Below, one piece after another: positions 1 through 9,196 of a stretch of 64,000 nucleotides of DNA. Made by a program: the position numbers and the translations under genes. Source of the stretch: Azoarcus sp. (GTDB lineage Bacteria > Pseudomonadota > Gammaproteobacteria > Burkholderiales > Rhodocyclaceae); the NCBI GenBank assembly GCA_030656215.1, contig JAUSOD010000091.1, positions 230,356 to 294,355 of the forward strand. Direction: 5' to 3'. Position 1 is the first letter of the stretch. Each line of letters begins with the position of its first letter. The notes beneath the pieces were generated by a model, which ran no database searches, was not told the DNA's origin, and saw nothing but the letters and a program-made list of their open reading frames with translations.

Positions 1-1102
1 AAAGCAGGGGCGCAAAAAACAGGACACCGACGAAGGAAATATCCGAGGCCAGCCATGCAAAAAGCGAATGCCACTTATCGAACCCCCAACCGTACACCAC
101 ACCAACCCGATATGGATAAGTGTGTTCGAGAATGGAACCATCCGCAGAGAGCGCTATTTCCACGATTCGGCCCAGCGAATACGAGTTGCCGACAAAATAA
201 GTCCATTCAAACGGCAGAGTCAGACTTAGATATAATCCATACAGTCCATTGGTAAAATATCCAAGAAAGACGCCCAGCGCCAGTGCGTAGTCGGAATTCA
301 CCAGACTAACCACAAAGGAGCTATCATCCCAAGCGATCAACGGATGGCTTTTCTCATAGATGTTATCGAGCCCGATACCGGCCGCCAGGTATCTTTGGCG
401 AAGAATCTCCAAAAACATCAAGAATACGGAAGCCACGACCACAGCAGCAATACCAAACGTACGCATGCTGACCTTCCTCCCGCGAGCCGCGAAGTTGATC
501 GCCATACAGAAGAAGGCGAATATCACCACATCACCCAGATATTTCTGCTTACCTGCACCGAAGACATTGACCACGAGATACGTCGTTACCACGAACAGGA
601 AGGCATGCTTGGCGAACCGTCCCATTACCTTGAAGTAGTAGAACGAGAACAGGAGAACGAGGGCAACCAGTGCCTGGTCGAAGATATTCAGGATATAGAG
701 TAAATTAATATGCGCCTGTCCACGCTCGTACCCTTCATAACCCTTGACATAGTTGTCGCCAATAGTGCCAAGACTGATGTCACCACCCGAGGCAAGAAAA
801 GAATACCCCTGTCCTACGGAACTGATCACACCAAGGACTAGAACCACGCTGACAAACCACCGAACCTTCCGATACGATGCGACACGCCCTTCAAAATTTG
901 TCGCATGCTGTCGATAGTTTCCACGTGCACCTGCGATATATCCCAGCGCAAACAGAGAGACCCATGCCGTAATGAACGACATCAGGACAATGTAATCGAG
1001 CCCCCTGTATTTGATGGGTCCAATGAACAAACATATCAGAACAAAAAAGGAGTATCCGACATATACATTCAGGGGAAGATATCGATAGCTGAGAATTCTC
1101 AT
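1..1102 (-). CDS. Polysaccharide polymerase-like membrane protein, partial (3' end outside window)
   Basis: The frame opens at an ATG at 1102 and stays open to the window edge, giving 367 residues without a stop. It is rich in hydrophobic segments: an N-terminal segment reading FFVLICLFIG, further ones near VVLVLGVISSVG and VALVLLFSFYYF, and VVVASVFLMFLEI later. The pattern of many membrane spans plus a long periplasmic-looking loop suits a Wzy-type O-antigen or exopolysaccharide repeat-unit polymerase. The ATG overlaps the TGA of the upstream acyltransferase by 4 nt (ATGA), so the two are translationally coupled and belong to one polysaccharide operon. The family call rests on topology and context, not on a motif; an unrelated polytopic protein of the locus is possible. 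Confidence 0.6.
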   Translation of the reverse strand, partial: MRILSYRYLPLNVYVGYSFFVLICLFIGPIKYRGLDYIVLMSFITAWVSLFALGYIAGARGNYRQHATNFEGRVASYRKVRWFVSVVLVLGVISSVGQGYSFLASGGDISLGTIGDNYVKGYEGYERGQAHINLLYILNIFDQALVALVLLFSFYYFKVMGRFAKHAFLFVVTTYLVVNVFGAGKQKYLGDVVIFAFFCMAINFAARGRKVSMRTFGIAAVVVASVFLMFLEILRQRYLAAGIGLDNIYEKSHPLIAWDDSSFVVSLVNSDYALALGVFLGYFTNGLYGLYLSLTLPFEWTYFVGNSYSLGRIVEIALSADGSILEHTYPYRVGVVYGWGFDKWHSLFAWLASDISFVGVLFFAPLL

Positions 1103-1635
1103 TTTCTATTAAATATCTTCTTGTACGCCAGAACCTTTTCCCTACCGGTCAAATGGCCAATCCTCAAAGACTTTTTTTGTGCACGTCGCAGGAAGTCTTC
1201 CGTCGTGCTCACGATCCTAGCCGGATTGCCGGCGACGATGGAACCGTCAGGCACACTTTTGGTGACAACTGAGTGGGCACCCACAATGCAGTTGTTTCCA
1301 ACAACCACATCCGGAAGAATCAAGACTCCTTTACCTATGAATACATTATCGCCTACTCGAATCTCTCCCGCCAATTCAAGGTCTGGAATATCCTTTCGGA
1401 ACGGCAGCGTCGAACCATCATGGCAAACGAAACTCGCACCAATGCTGATATAAACATTGTCGCCCAAAGTGACCAAGTAGGGCTCGGCACTGAACATGGC
1501 ATAACTTGAGCCGTATATCGTTACACGCCCCCGCATTTCAACACCAATCCTCCTTGCATAAGAAACCGGGTACAGCGCGGCATGCAGCATATTGATGGGA
1601 GCCGTGAAGATCTTCAGCAATCGTCGGGCCCTCAC
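1099..1635 (-). CDS. Hexapeptide-repeat (left-handed beta-helix) O-acetyltransferase
   Basis: This 178-residue protein probably acetylates a sugar in a surface polysaccharide using acetyl-CoA. Residues about 55-140 carry imperfect hexapeptide repeats with hydrophobic, small and Gly/Asn turns (VTLGDNVYIS, IRVGDNVFIGKG, VVGNNCIVGAHSVV). They end in the SVPDGSIVAGNPARIV block typical of WbbJ/NodL/LacA-type enzymes. H72 (in CHDG) and H121 (in GAHSVV) are candidates for the catalytic histidine. A basic N-terminal segment may hold it at the membrane. Only 1 nt separates it from the glycosyltransferase upstream, and it overlaps the polymerase-like gene downstream by 4 nt, so all three form one operon. 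The acceptor sugar cannot be read from sequence. Confidence 0.85.
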   Translation of the reverse strand: MRARRLLKIFTAPINMLHAALYPVSYARRIGVEMRGRVTIYGSSYAMFSAEPYLVTLGDNVYISIGASFVCHDGSTLPFRKDIPDLELAGEIRVGDNVFIGKGVLILPDVVVGNNCIVGAHSVVTKSVPDGSIVAGNPARIVSTTEDFLRRAQKKSLRIGHLTGREKVLAYKKIFNRK

Positions 1636-1636
1636 T

Positions 1637-2830
1637 TCACACCCCCACTTCAGTCAAAAAGGCGGAAACTTTGGCGGTGTAGTTTCTATAGTCGAATGTC
1701 CGCGAGCAGTAGGTCCGCTGCTTGAGAGCATCGATTTCGGTATGTGAAATCTCCATCACCTTCCTGACCAGATCAAGTTCGTCGCCCCGCGCGGCAAGAA
1801 ACAGCCCTTCGCTCCGGGCATGATTTTCAAGACTTGGCATCTTGTTTGAAACCACCGGGGTTCCACAACTGATCGACTCGGCTAACTTCGACGGGAATCC
1901 GGCCAACGTCACCCGGGTTTCGTCACGAAAAAATATACTGAAATCACATTCTGAAATTCGTTTCAACACCACTTCATTGGACTGTTTTCCCCGAAAGACC
2001 AAATGCTGCGCCAACTCCTGCAGCATTCCTGCATGTTCGGGAAAGACATTCAGATAGTCTGCGGCTTCGATTCCATAAATCTCGAAACTGAAGTTTTGTC
2101 CTGCCATGTAAAGGTGGTGGAAAACCTCGATACAGACATCAAGACGCTCTTTGAGATTGCTGCGCGTCCTATTTATCCGATCAGCGTTAAACGGCGATCC
2201 AACATAGATAAATCGTTTCGGTAATGCGTTATCCCTGGGCAAAGGTGGTTGAAACCGATCGGCATCGAATAGGGTCGGAAGCTCGACTGTTACCTTGCCC
2301 GTACGGCTATAGAAGTCTGTCAGATACTTGCTGGTGGTAATGACTCCATCGGCGAGTCGATGAACGATATGCATACGCAGCGCGGTATCGATCGATTTAA
2401 CGACGCGGTAGACTGGACTTCCACCACTTGCGTCATACCATTCCGTGGCATCGGACAGCATCTTGATGCCGAAGCGGCGGCACAGGAGTTTCATGCGCCA
2501 CTGAGCCACAGCGGGATAGTTGTAGCAGATTACGCCGACGACCTTGGCGGGACGCTTCATCTGGCAGAAATCGAGAATCTTGGTGAGACCTAGAATATAC
2601 TTCAGCCATGCGCGCCCCCCTACCGGGTAGGACACATTCCAACATTCGAAGCCGAGAAAGTCATGCCGTAGGAGATCCGCTCCAGAAGCTCGAGCACTGT
2701 CGACTCCGACGAACACGACGTCGTAGCCGAGCTCCCGCATGATTTTGCCATTCGCCAGAACACGGTGGGCCGCAGCGTTTCTGTCTGGCAGTTCGAAACC
2801 GCCGACGTAGAATATTGTCCCTTTGCTCAT
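1637..2830 (-). CDS. Glycosyltransferase, family 4 type
   Basis: A 397-residue protein with the two-Rossmann GT-B layout. The N-terminal half starts with a short beta strand and turn (GTIFYVGGFELPDRNAAAHR), typical of acceptor-binding domains. The C-terminal half contains FIYVGSP and the donor-site region FPSKLAESISCGTPVVSNKMPS, in which the Glu of KLAES matches the nucleotide-sugar-binding glutamate of GT4 enzymes. It should transfer a hexose during assembly of the surface polysaccharide encoded here. It is the first intact gene of a minus-strand operon with the acyltransferase and the polymerase-like gene. Its upstream flank is a decayed IS630 transposase. Base composition is lower in GC than the housekeeping genes from 6.3 kb on. 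Donor and acceptor are unknown. Confidence 0.85.
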   Translation of the reverse strand: MSKGTIFYVGGFELPDRNAAAHRVLANGKIMRELGYDVVFVGVDSARASGADLLRHDFLGFECWNVSYPVGGRAWLKYILGLTKILDFCQMKRPAKVVGVICYNYPAVAQWRMKLLCRRFGIKMLSDATEWYDASGGSPVYRVVKSIDTALRMHIVHRLADGVITTSKYLTDFYSRTGKVTVELPTLFDADRFQPPLPRDNALPKRFIYVGSPFNADRINRTRSNLKERLDVCIEVFHHLYMAGQNFSFEIYGIEAADYLNVFPEHAGMLQELAQHLVFRGKQSNEVVLKRISECDFSIFFRDETRVTLAGFPSKLAESISCGTPVVSNKMPSLENHARSEGLFLAARGDELDLVRKVMEISHTEIDALKQRTYCSRTFDYRNYTAKVSAFLTEVGV

Positions 2831-2954
2831 ATTCAGCCGGCGGTTTTCATATTAGTGCAGTACTGCATTCTGTTGGAACCTAAGCGACAATCAACTCGGA
2901 ATGAAATTCTGTAGGATCTTAAGAGCACTCTTGATCCAGACAAAACACTTGTGG

Positions 2955-3630
2955 TGGATTCACCGTGTGTGTGTCGCTGTTGGAATTGGCCGATTAGCTA
3001 ACCATCCAAGACACTGAGTGCCGCGTACAAGATCGTCGTGCCACTGCGCTTGTAGTCGTGAATCATGGTGGTGCCACGCCCCGTTCTTCGGGGACCAGAG
3101 CACTGGCGGCGTCCGACCCCGTGCTCGAGTCTGGCTCTTTTTGTCGCAGCATAGCCCCACCCAACCCATGCTCGAGTATCGACGCGTACAGGCCAACAGT
3201 GTCTTCCAAGTCCTCGACGAACCTCTCGAAACGCGCGAGGCCTTGCGAGCGCGCAGGAAAGACGGTTTCAGTATAGCCGCCTGCCAATGCCGCGACATTG
3301 AGACTGCGAAGGCGCCTAGTTCCCCGCCATCGCGTGCAAGCTCCAGTGAGTCGCCGCTTTGGTGTGGCTTGAGTGGTCAGGCCAACCATATGCGCCAAGC
3401 CGACGCCCTTCAACGGAGCCCCCCGCGGTAGATCACGCTCAATCTCGGCAAGCCGCATCTGGACATAGTGCCCACGCGAACGAACCACTTGAATCCGCCC
3501 AATGCCTGTTTTCACTGCAACTTGTCCGGTTGGCATGCCATGGGCGACCAAAAGCACAGTGTGGGGACGTTGAGACAACTGCCCATTCGTGAGCCGCGAC
3601 TTCGACAGCCCACTCAACCCAAGTCACTTG
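2955..3630 (-). pseudogene. IS630-family transposase remnant, multiply frameshifted
   Basis: No single frame codes a protein here, but three minus-strand frames read in turn give a recognisable IS630 transposase. In order these are LSQRPHTVLLVAHGMPTGQV and IGRIQVVRSRGHYVQM (helix-turn-helix region, about 3585-3440); ATHWSLHAMAGELG then SRHWQAAILKP (about 3345-3265); FVEDLEDTVGLY (about 3215-3180); CCDKKSQTRARGRTPPVLW (DDE core, about 3150-3095); and MIHDYKRSGTTILYAALSVL ending at an in-frame TAG near 3000. After one more shift, LIGQFQQRHTH follows. At least four frame changes and a stop make it inactive. It fills most of the 992-nt gap between the glycosyltransferase and the chain-length gene. 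From about 3640 to 3822 I see only AT-rich sequence with no gene. Confidence 0.82.
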
Positions 3631-3822
3631 TCGTCGGCCAATACGATATATTATGCATCACGAATTTTCTTCTGATTCCCATGCGGAGCGCTATAGACGG
3701 CATATCGTCGGTCAAGTCCGCTTAAAGTCGTTATATTATACGATAAGTATAATCGGCGCCTTGAGCCAACTTGATGAGAGCAGCGCGACCACAACCGGAA
3801 CAATGATGGGCGCTCTCGTCAA

Positions 3823-5022
3823 TCAAGCTCGCTGCGGAGCAGCGATCACCTCATGGCTGGCGCGCCACCACCCAATCACGAAAGCGAGAAGCACTCCCAG
3901 CAGGCCGCCAGCCACCAGCCCCAGGATGAGTCCCGTAACAAGTCCGGGCCTGCTCTCACGAAACTCGGACCCTTCGGGCGAGACGACGAAGCGCATACTG
4001 GCAAGGTAAGAATTGATCCAGTTTGCTCTTTGCAGGTCGAGTTCGTTCCAGGTTTGTTCGACGATGCCGATGCTCTTGTCGGCACCAGTGAACACATTGG
4101 CCTGGATGCTCGAGAGCGCGGCAAGGAACGCGCGACCGCTGAGCGGGCCTTGTAGTGCCTTTTGAGCTTCGCAGTAGTAGTCGCGCTTGAGTGCACTACC
4201 GATCAGTTCACGCTCACGCCTGGCCTCGGCAAGCTTCATGTCGGCAATCAGGATCTCCACCGCAGTAAGTTGTGCGACCGGCGACAGGAAACGTTCGGCG
4301 CCTTTCTCCACTGCAACAATCTGGCGACTGTCGGAAAGGGTGGAGTCTGGCCGGCGGGCGATCAGGTCCTTCAGGGTCTGGACACGATGCTGCTGCTGCT
4401 TGATATCGAACTCACTCTGGATCTGCTCATTGCGCAGCGTTTGCTCACGCGTGCGGTAGTGGTTGCACTGAGCCAGCATCGTTGCATCCATGTCGACCCG
4501 TATCATGGTGTCACGGATGTATTCGGCCAACAGCAACACCGGCGCAGCACCGGTGGGCGTGCGTTCCTCGTTGCGCAGACGGATGCCGATCAGTGCGCTA
4601 GTCTGGTCCGCCTTTACGCCGAATGCCTTGGTATCCTTGTCGGTAAAGCTGAACTCCGGCTTTAGCGCGCCGCTCAGACTCACCGGATTGTCAACCAGTT
4701 TCAAGAGGTGCTGCCCAGCCGGATTGCCTTCCTTGCTGCTTTGCTGCAAGAACTGTTGCAGCCGTGGGCCATTGAACAGCACGCTTTCGTAGCGCTTGTA
4801 TGCGTCCATCGACCCAGTCGTCATGAACAAGCCTTCTGACACGTACCTGGCCGACATCAGGCTAGCGCCGACACCGAGCAGAGCACCAATGACGGCAATA
4901 CCGACGATGATGAGCCGCTGTAGCCACAAGACGCGAATCAGGTCGCGCAGGTCGATTTCATCGTTATCGACGGACTGATACTGTTGGAACTCTTGAGAGC
5001 GGGGCCGAGCCTGGTCATTCAT
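3823..5022 (-). CDS. Wzz-type polysaccharide chain-length determinant protein (first copy)
   Basis: A 399-residue inner-membrane protein with the polysaccharide co-polymerase layout. It has a cytoplasmic N-terminus (EIDLRDLIRVLWLQR), a first membrane span (LIIVGIAVIGALLGVGASLM), a large periplasmic region rich in Glu/Gln helices, and a C-terminal span with a Gly-rich hairpin (LVTGLILGLVAGGLLGVLLAF). Such proteins set the modal length of O-antigen or exopolysaccharide chains. The ATG at 5022 (MNDQARP) was chosen because the conserved N-terminus starts just after it; the frame is open to an ATG at 5073, so 17 more residues are possible. It has no C-terminal tyrosine kinase domain. It lies just upstream of the IS630 remnant and about 260 nt from a second Wzz-type gene. 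Confidence 0.85.
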   Translation of the reverse strand: MNDQARPRSQEFQQYQSVDNDEIDLRDLIRVLWLQRLIIVGIAVIGALLGVGASLMSARYVSEGLFMTTGSMDAYKRYESVLFNGPRLQQFLQQSSKEGNPAGQHLLKLVDNPVSLSGALKPEFSFTDKDTKAFGVKADQTSALIGIRLRNEERTPTGAAPVLLLAEYIRDTMIRVDMDATMLAQCNHYRTREQTLRNEQIQSEFDIKQQQHRVQTLKDLIARRPDSTLSDSRQIVAVEKGAERFLSPVAQLTAVEILIADMKLAEARRERELIGSALKRDYYCEAQKALQGPLSGRAFLAALSSIQANVFTGADKSIGIVEQTWNELDLQRANWINSYLASMRFVVSPEGSEFRESRPGLVTGLILGLVAGGLLGVLLAFVIGWWRASHEVIAAPQRA

Positions 5023-5284
5023 TATGGAAAATTCTCTGTGCATGGCAATCTTGCGAATGCGCTCGGCGTGCATCTTGTTCGCAAAGAGGCGCGCCTACTT
5101 GAGGACAATCCGGACGCCAGAACTGCTTGTGCTTAGCCGCATGTTTTAGCGAGGTATTATCGCATAGCTGGGTCTTTTATTCACCGACCTTCACAACACA
5201 GTATGCGATCAGGACTTGCGCGCTCACCACATTAGCCCAAGCAGCAAGGCCGTAAGCCTGAACGCAGTAATGGCCGTGAACGCA

Positions 5285-6118
5285 TCATGCACCGGTTGTG
5301 CGAACCGCTCGTGTTCTGGCTTTGTCGATAAACTCGGCCAGAAAGGCCAACAGAACGCCCGCCATCAACCCCATGACCGAGGCCAAAACAATAACCTGGA
5401 TTTTCTTGGGGGCTGCAGGTGTGGCTGGCGCGGTGATCGCGCCGAGGAGCTCGGTTGCCTGCGTTTGCGGTGTTGAGAGTTTTTGCGCTAGCGCAGGCCG
5501 TTCGGCATCGAGGGTAGTGATTGCCGTGGCAATTCGCCCACGCTCGAACATGATGAGCGAGGCCTGAACGGGGTTGCTCTCTTTGAGCTGATCCATCATC
5601 TCGGTCGCGTCTGTAAGTTGCCGCTCCAGCGTCTTGCGCTGGGCTTCGAGGCTATCAATACGCTCAGCAAGATATTTGAGATTGAGCCTATAGGTCTGGT
5701 CGTGCACCTGATGGATGTTGGCATAGACTGTCTCCAGAATTGCAATAGCATCCTGTGGGCTATCACCTTCGCTGACCAGCTCAATTGCCGAAGGCAGTGC
5801 TTTTGGAACAGTGGCTCGCTTAAGAAAGGGCCGATCGCGCTTGACACCGTCAGCGACGTCTTCACCGTATTGGGATAGCAGCCGCGAAGACAACAATTCT
5901 GGCGATTCGAAGAGCCCTGCTCCGGCCACTTGGCCGATTCTGAGCTTGACCGACGCCTGGTAGACGGGCGGTTTGAGCATAAGGTAAGCCACAGCCGCGA
6001 TTAGACATAAGCCGAAACAGCCCAAAATCCAGGCTTTTCGGCGAACCAGGATATCCCAGAGTTCGATCAGGCTGATCTCGTCGTCGGGCAAGGAAGCGGA
6101 AGGCTGCTCGTTATGCAT
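5285..6118 (-). CDS. Wzz-type polysaccharide chain-length determinant protein (second, short copy)
   Basis: A 277-residue protein with the same membrane-periplasm-membrane layout as its neighbour but little residue identity by eye. The N-terminus DEISLIELWDILVRRKAW is the typical Wzz start, followed by a span ILGCFGLCLIAAVAYLML. A coiled-coil-like periplasmic helix follows (YLAERIDSLEAQRKTLERQL), and the second span near the C-terminus is VIVLASVMGLMAGVLLAFLA. The start at 6118 is supported by AGGAG five bases upstream. The same frame is open further upstream and runs into a Uma2-like fragment, which is not taken as part of the gene. It probably acts with the polymerase and first Wzz-type protein in chain-length control, perhaps on a different polymer. 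Confidence 0.82.
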   Translation of the reverse strand: MHNEQPSASLPDDEISLIELWDILVRRKAWILGCFGLCLIAAVAYLMLKPPVYQASVKLRIGQVAGAGLFESPELLSSRLLSQYGEDVADGVKRDRPFLKRATVPKALPSAIELVSEGDSPQDAIAILETVYANIHQVHDQTYRLNLKYLAERIDSLEAQRKTLERQLTDATEMMDQLKESNPVQASLIMFERGRIATAITTLDAERPALAQKLSTPQTQATELLGAITAPATPAAPKKIQVIVLASVMGLMAGVLLAFLAEFIDKARTRAVRTTGA

Positions 6119-6212
6119 GGCGCTCCTGACGTCTAAATGAAGAGTTATTCTTTCATGCGTCAGCAGCAAGAATTTTTTAGAACCGTTACAAGATGTTGGG
6201 GCGACAGGGCAG

Positions 6213-6330
6213 CGGGTTTCAATACTCCGGACGCAGTAGGCGACGAACTTGGCGCCGCGGTCGCGGGTGGCGGTGGAGTCGGACAGGACTTCGACGACCA
6301 GCGCAAGATGCTCGATGACCCTAGCAATGC
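6213..6330 (-). pseudogene. Fragment of a Uma2-family (DUF820) endonuclease-like gene
   Basis: On the minus strand the segment reads RVIEHLALVVEVLSDSTATR then DRGAKFVAYCV. This closely resembles the core of Uma2/DUF820 proteins (VVEVLS-S-T--RDRG-KF--Y), whose Glu, Asp and Lys form a PD-(D/E)XK-like site. Nothing of the usual N- or C-terminal parts is present, so this is a relic of about 40 residues. It sits in the 230-nt gap between polA and the short Wzz-type gene, at the border between the low-GC polysaccharide island and the housekeeping region. Its frame is continuous with the Wzz-type gene downstream, by chance or by deletion. The call is from residue pattern alone. Confidence 0.55.
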
Positions 6331-6348
6331 AATTCGGTCCCCGCGGCG

Positions 6349-9087
6349 TCAGTGCGCCTCGTCCCAGTTATCCCCCGCCCCCACCTCCACCAGTAGTGGC
6401 ACGGCCAGTTCGGCCACGCCGCCCATCAGCCGCGGCAGTTCCGCGCGGATGGTGTCTAGTTCGGCGTTCGGCACCTCCAGTACCAGTTCATCATGCACCT
6501 GCAGCACCAGCCGCGACTTCAGCTCGGACCCCGCCAGCCAGCCGTGCACCGCGATCATTGATTTCTTGATCAGGTCGGCCGCGGTGCCCTGCATCGGCGC
6601 GTTGATCGCCGCGCGCTCGGCGGCCTGCCGGCGCCCGGCCTGACTGGAGCGGATCTCGGGCAGATGCAGCCGCCGGCCGAAAAGGGTTTCGACGTAGCCC
6701 TGGGTCTTGGCTTCGGCCTTGGTGCGCTCCATGTAGTCGGCAACACCGGGATAACGGGCGAAGTAGCGGTCGATCCAGGCCTGGGCGGCACCGCGCTCAA
6801 TACCGAGGTTTTTGGCCAGGCCGTGGGCGCTCATGCCGTAGATAAGCCCGAAGTTGATCACCTTGGCGTAGCGGCGCTGCTCGCTGCTGACTTCGGCCGG
6901 CGTAACGCCGAAGACCTCGGCAGCGGTGGCACGGTGCACGTCCTCGCCGCGGGCGAAGGCTTCCAGCAGGCGGGCGTCGCCCGACAGGTGGGCCATGATG
7001 CGCAGCTCGATCTGCGAGTAGTCGGCGGAGACGATGAGGTGATCGCGCGGGGCGATGAAGGCGGCGCGGATGCGGCGGCCTTCGGCGGTGCGGATCGGGA
7101 TGTTCTGCAGATTGGGCTCGGAGCTCGCGAGCCGCCCGGTGACCGCAACCGCCTGCGAGAAGCTGGTGTGCACCCGGCCGGTTTTCGGATTGACCATGCG
7201 CGGCAGCTTGTCGGCATAGGTGCTCTTGAGCTTGGCCAGGCCGCGGTGTTCGAGCAGCAGCTTGGGGAGCGGGTAGTCCTCGGCGAGCTGCTGCAGCACC
7301 TCTTCGTCGGTGGAGGGCTGGCCGGTGGCGGTTTTCTTGACCGTCGGCAGGCCGAGCTTGCCGAACAGGATCTCGCCGAGCTGCTTGGGCGAACCGAGAT
7401 TGAAGGGCTGGCCTGCAAGTTCATGGGCCTCGCGCTCGAGCCCTACCAGCCGACGGCCGAGTTCTTCGCCATGCTGGGCGAGCAGGAAGGGGTCGATCAG
7501 CACGCCGATGCGTTCCATGTCGAGCAGCACCGACAGTGTCGGCAGTTCGACCTCGCGATAGAGCACTTCGAGCCGCGGTGCGGCCTCGACCTGCGGCCAC
7601 AGCGCGCGGTGCAGGCGCAGGGTGATGTCGGCATCCTCGGCAGCGTATTCGGTGGCACGCTCTACCGCGACCTCGTCAAAGCCGATCTGCTTGGCCCCCT
7701 TGCCGCACACCTCGGCGTAGGGAATGGTGGTGAGGCCGAGGTGGCGCTTGGCGAGCGAATCCATGTCGTGGCTGCGGTCTGACTCCAGCACATAGGATTC
7801 GAGCAGGGTGTCGTGCGCAATGCCGCCCAGGCGAATGCCGTGGTTGAGCAGCACGTGCGCGTCGTACTTGAGGTTCTGGCCGACCTTGGCGTGGGCCTCG
7901 GATGCCAGCCAGGGCTGGAGCCGCTCCAGCACCTCGGCGATCGGCAGCTGATCCGGCGCATCGGCGCCGCGGTGGGCGAGCGGCAGGTAGGCTGCCTCGC
8001 CCTCCACCATGGAAAACGACATGCCGACGAGCTTCGCCGCCATCGGGTCGAGGCTGGTGGTCTCGGTATCGAAGGCAGCGAGTTCGGCGCCGTTCAGCTT
8101 CTCCAGCCAGCGCTCGAAAGTGGCCCAGTCGAGGATGGCCTCATAGCCGACGCGGTGTGCCGCAGGATCAACGGGAGCGGAATCCAGCAGTGAACCAGTG
8201 GGGTCAACCGCGTCCGACTCCATTGACTTCGGCAGTGCTCCTGCGTCCGCCAGATCCTTCAGCCAGCCGCGGAACTCGAAGCGCTCGTAGAGTGCTTTCA
8301 ATGCCACCTTGTCGTCTTCCCGCGCAGGCAGATCCTCGAGTTGCAACGGTAGCTCAAGGTCCGTCGCCACCGTGACCAGGCGCTTGCCCAGGGGCAGAAA
8401 TTCGAGGTGTTTGCGCAGGTTCTCGCCCACCTTGCCGCCGACCTTGTCGGCATTGGCCACCAGATTGTCGAGCGTGCCGTATTCGGTGAGCCACTTCACG
8501 GCCGTCTTGGGGCCGCACTTCTCGACGCCAGGCACGTTGTCCACGGTGTCGCCGACAAGCGCGAGGTAATCGACAATGCGCTCCGGCGGCACCCCGAACT
8601 TGGCCGTCACGCCGGCCTCGTCGAGCACCTCCTCACTCATCGTGTTCACCCAGCGCACGCCGGGGCGCACCAGCTGCGTGAGGTCCTTGTCGCCGGTCGA
8701 GATCACCACCTCCCAGCCACGCTCGGCGGCCTGCCGGGTGAGCGTGCCGATGACGTCGTCGGCTTCCACCCCCTCGACCGACAGCAGCGGCCAGCCTTCC
8801 GCCCGCACCGCTTCGTGCAGCGGTTCGATCTGCGCGCGCAGGTCGTCGGGCATAGACGGGCGCTGGGCCTTGTAGTCGGGATACCAGTCGTCGCGAAAGG
8901 TCTTGCCCTTGGCATCGAACACGCAGGCGCGGTACTCCGCCTTGTAGTCGCTCTCGAGCCGACGTAGCATCGACAGCACGCCCCGGATCGCACCCGTCGG
9001 CTCACCCTTCGCGGTGCGCAGATCGGGAAGCGCATGAAACGCGCGGTAGAGGTAACTGGAACCATCGACAAGCAACAGGGTGGGCAT
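6349..9087 (-). CDS. polA: DNA polymerase I
   Basis: Repairs DNA and removes Okazaki primers. The 912-residue protein has all three family domains. A 5'-3' exonuclease domain begins at PTLLLVDGSSYLYRAF. A proofreading 3'-5' exonuclease domain has an intact metal-site motif FDTETTSLDP near residue 345. The polymerase domain carries motif A (SADYSQIELRIMAHLSGD), motif B (RRYAKVINFGLIYGMS) and motif C (QVHDELVLEVP). The start at 9087 was chosen because the protein family begins with MPTLLLVDGSS; AAGGA lies nine bases upstream. The frame is open for another 97 codons without family similarity. It is divergent from the LOG-family gene across about 110 nt. Ends GDNWDEAH. Confidence 0.98.
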   Translation of the reverse strand: MPTLLLVDGSSYLYRAFHALPDLRTAKGEPTGAIRGVLSMLRRLESDYKAEYRACVFDAKGKTFRDDWYPDYKAQRPSMPDDLRAQIEPLHEAVRAEGWPLLSVEGVEADDVIGTLTRQAAERGWEVVISTGDKDLTQLVRPGVRWVNTMSEEVLDEAGVTAKFGVPPERIVDYLALVGDTVDNVPGVEKCGPKTAVKWLTEYGTLDNLVANADKVGGKVGENLRKHLEFLPLGKRLVTVATDLELPLQLEDLPAREDDKVALKALYERFEFRGWLKDLADAGALPKSMESDAVDPTGSLLDSAPVDPAAHRVGYEAILDWATFERWLEKLNGAELAAFDTETTSLDPMAAKLVGMSFSMVEGEAAYLPLAHRGADAPDQLPIAEVLERLQPWLASEAHAKVGQNLKYDAHVLLNHGIRLGGIAHDTLLESYVLESDRSHDMDSLAKRHLGLTTIPYAEVCGKGAKQIGFDEVAVERATEYAAEDADITLRLHRALWPQVEAAPRLEVLYREVELPTLSVLLDMERIGVLIDPFLLAQHGEELGRRLVGLEREAHELAGQPFNLGSPKQLGEILFGKLGLPTVKKTATGQPSTDEEVLQQLAEDYPLPKLLLEHRGLAKLKSTYADKLPRMVNPKTGRVHTSFSQAVAVTGRLASSEPNLQNIPIRTAEGRRIRAAFIAPRDHLIVSADYSQIELRIMAHLSGDARLLEAFARGEDVHRATAAEVFGVTPAEVSSEQRRYAKVINFGLIYGMSAHGLAKNLGIERGAAQAWIDRYFARYPGVADYMERTKAEAKTQGYVETLFGRRLHLPEIRSSQAGRRQAAERAAINAPMQGTAADLIKKSMIAVHGWLAGSELKSRLVLQVHDELVLEVPNAELDTIRAELPRLMGGVAELAVPLLVEVGAGDNWDEAH

Positions 9088-9196
9088 CCGGGGCAATCCT
9101 TGCGGGAAACCTTGGCACTGCACCACGTTCGAACGCTTGTGGGCGTGCCAAATCAATGAATAAGACAAGACAACGAAGAAGACAAGAAGAGACACC

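Noticed and set aside
3653-4009. Plus-strand frame overlapping the first Wzz-type gene
   Set aside because: Most of it is antisense to a clear coding sequence, and the composition is typical of a shadow frame.
5023-5284. Possible gene between the two Wzz-type genes
   Set aside because: Only short plus-strand frames with no family similarity and no ribosome-binding site.
6664-7782. Long plus-strand open frame (372 codons) opposite polA
   Set aside because: Antisense to conserved polymerase motifs; long shadow frames are expected at this GC content.
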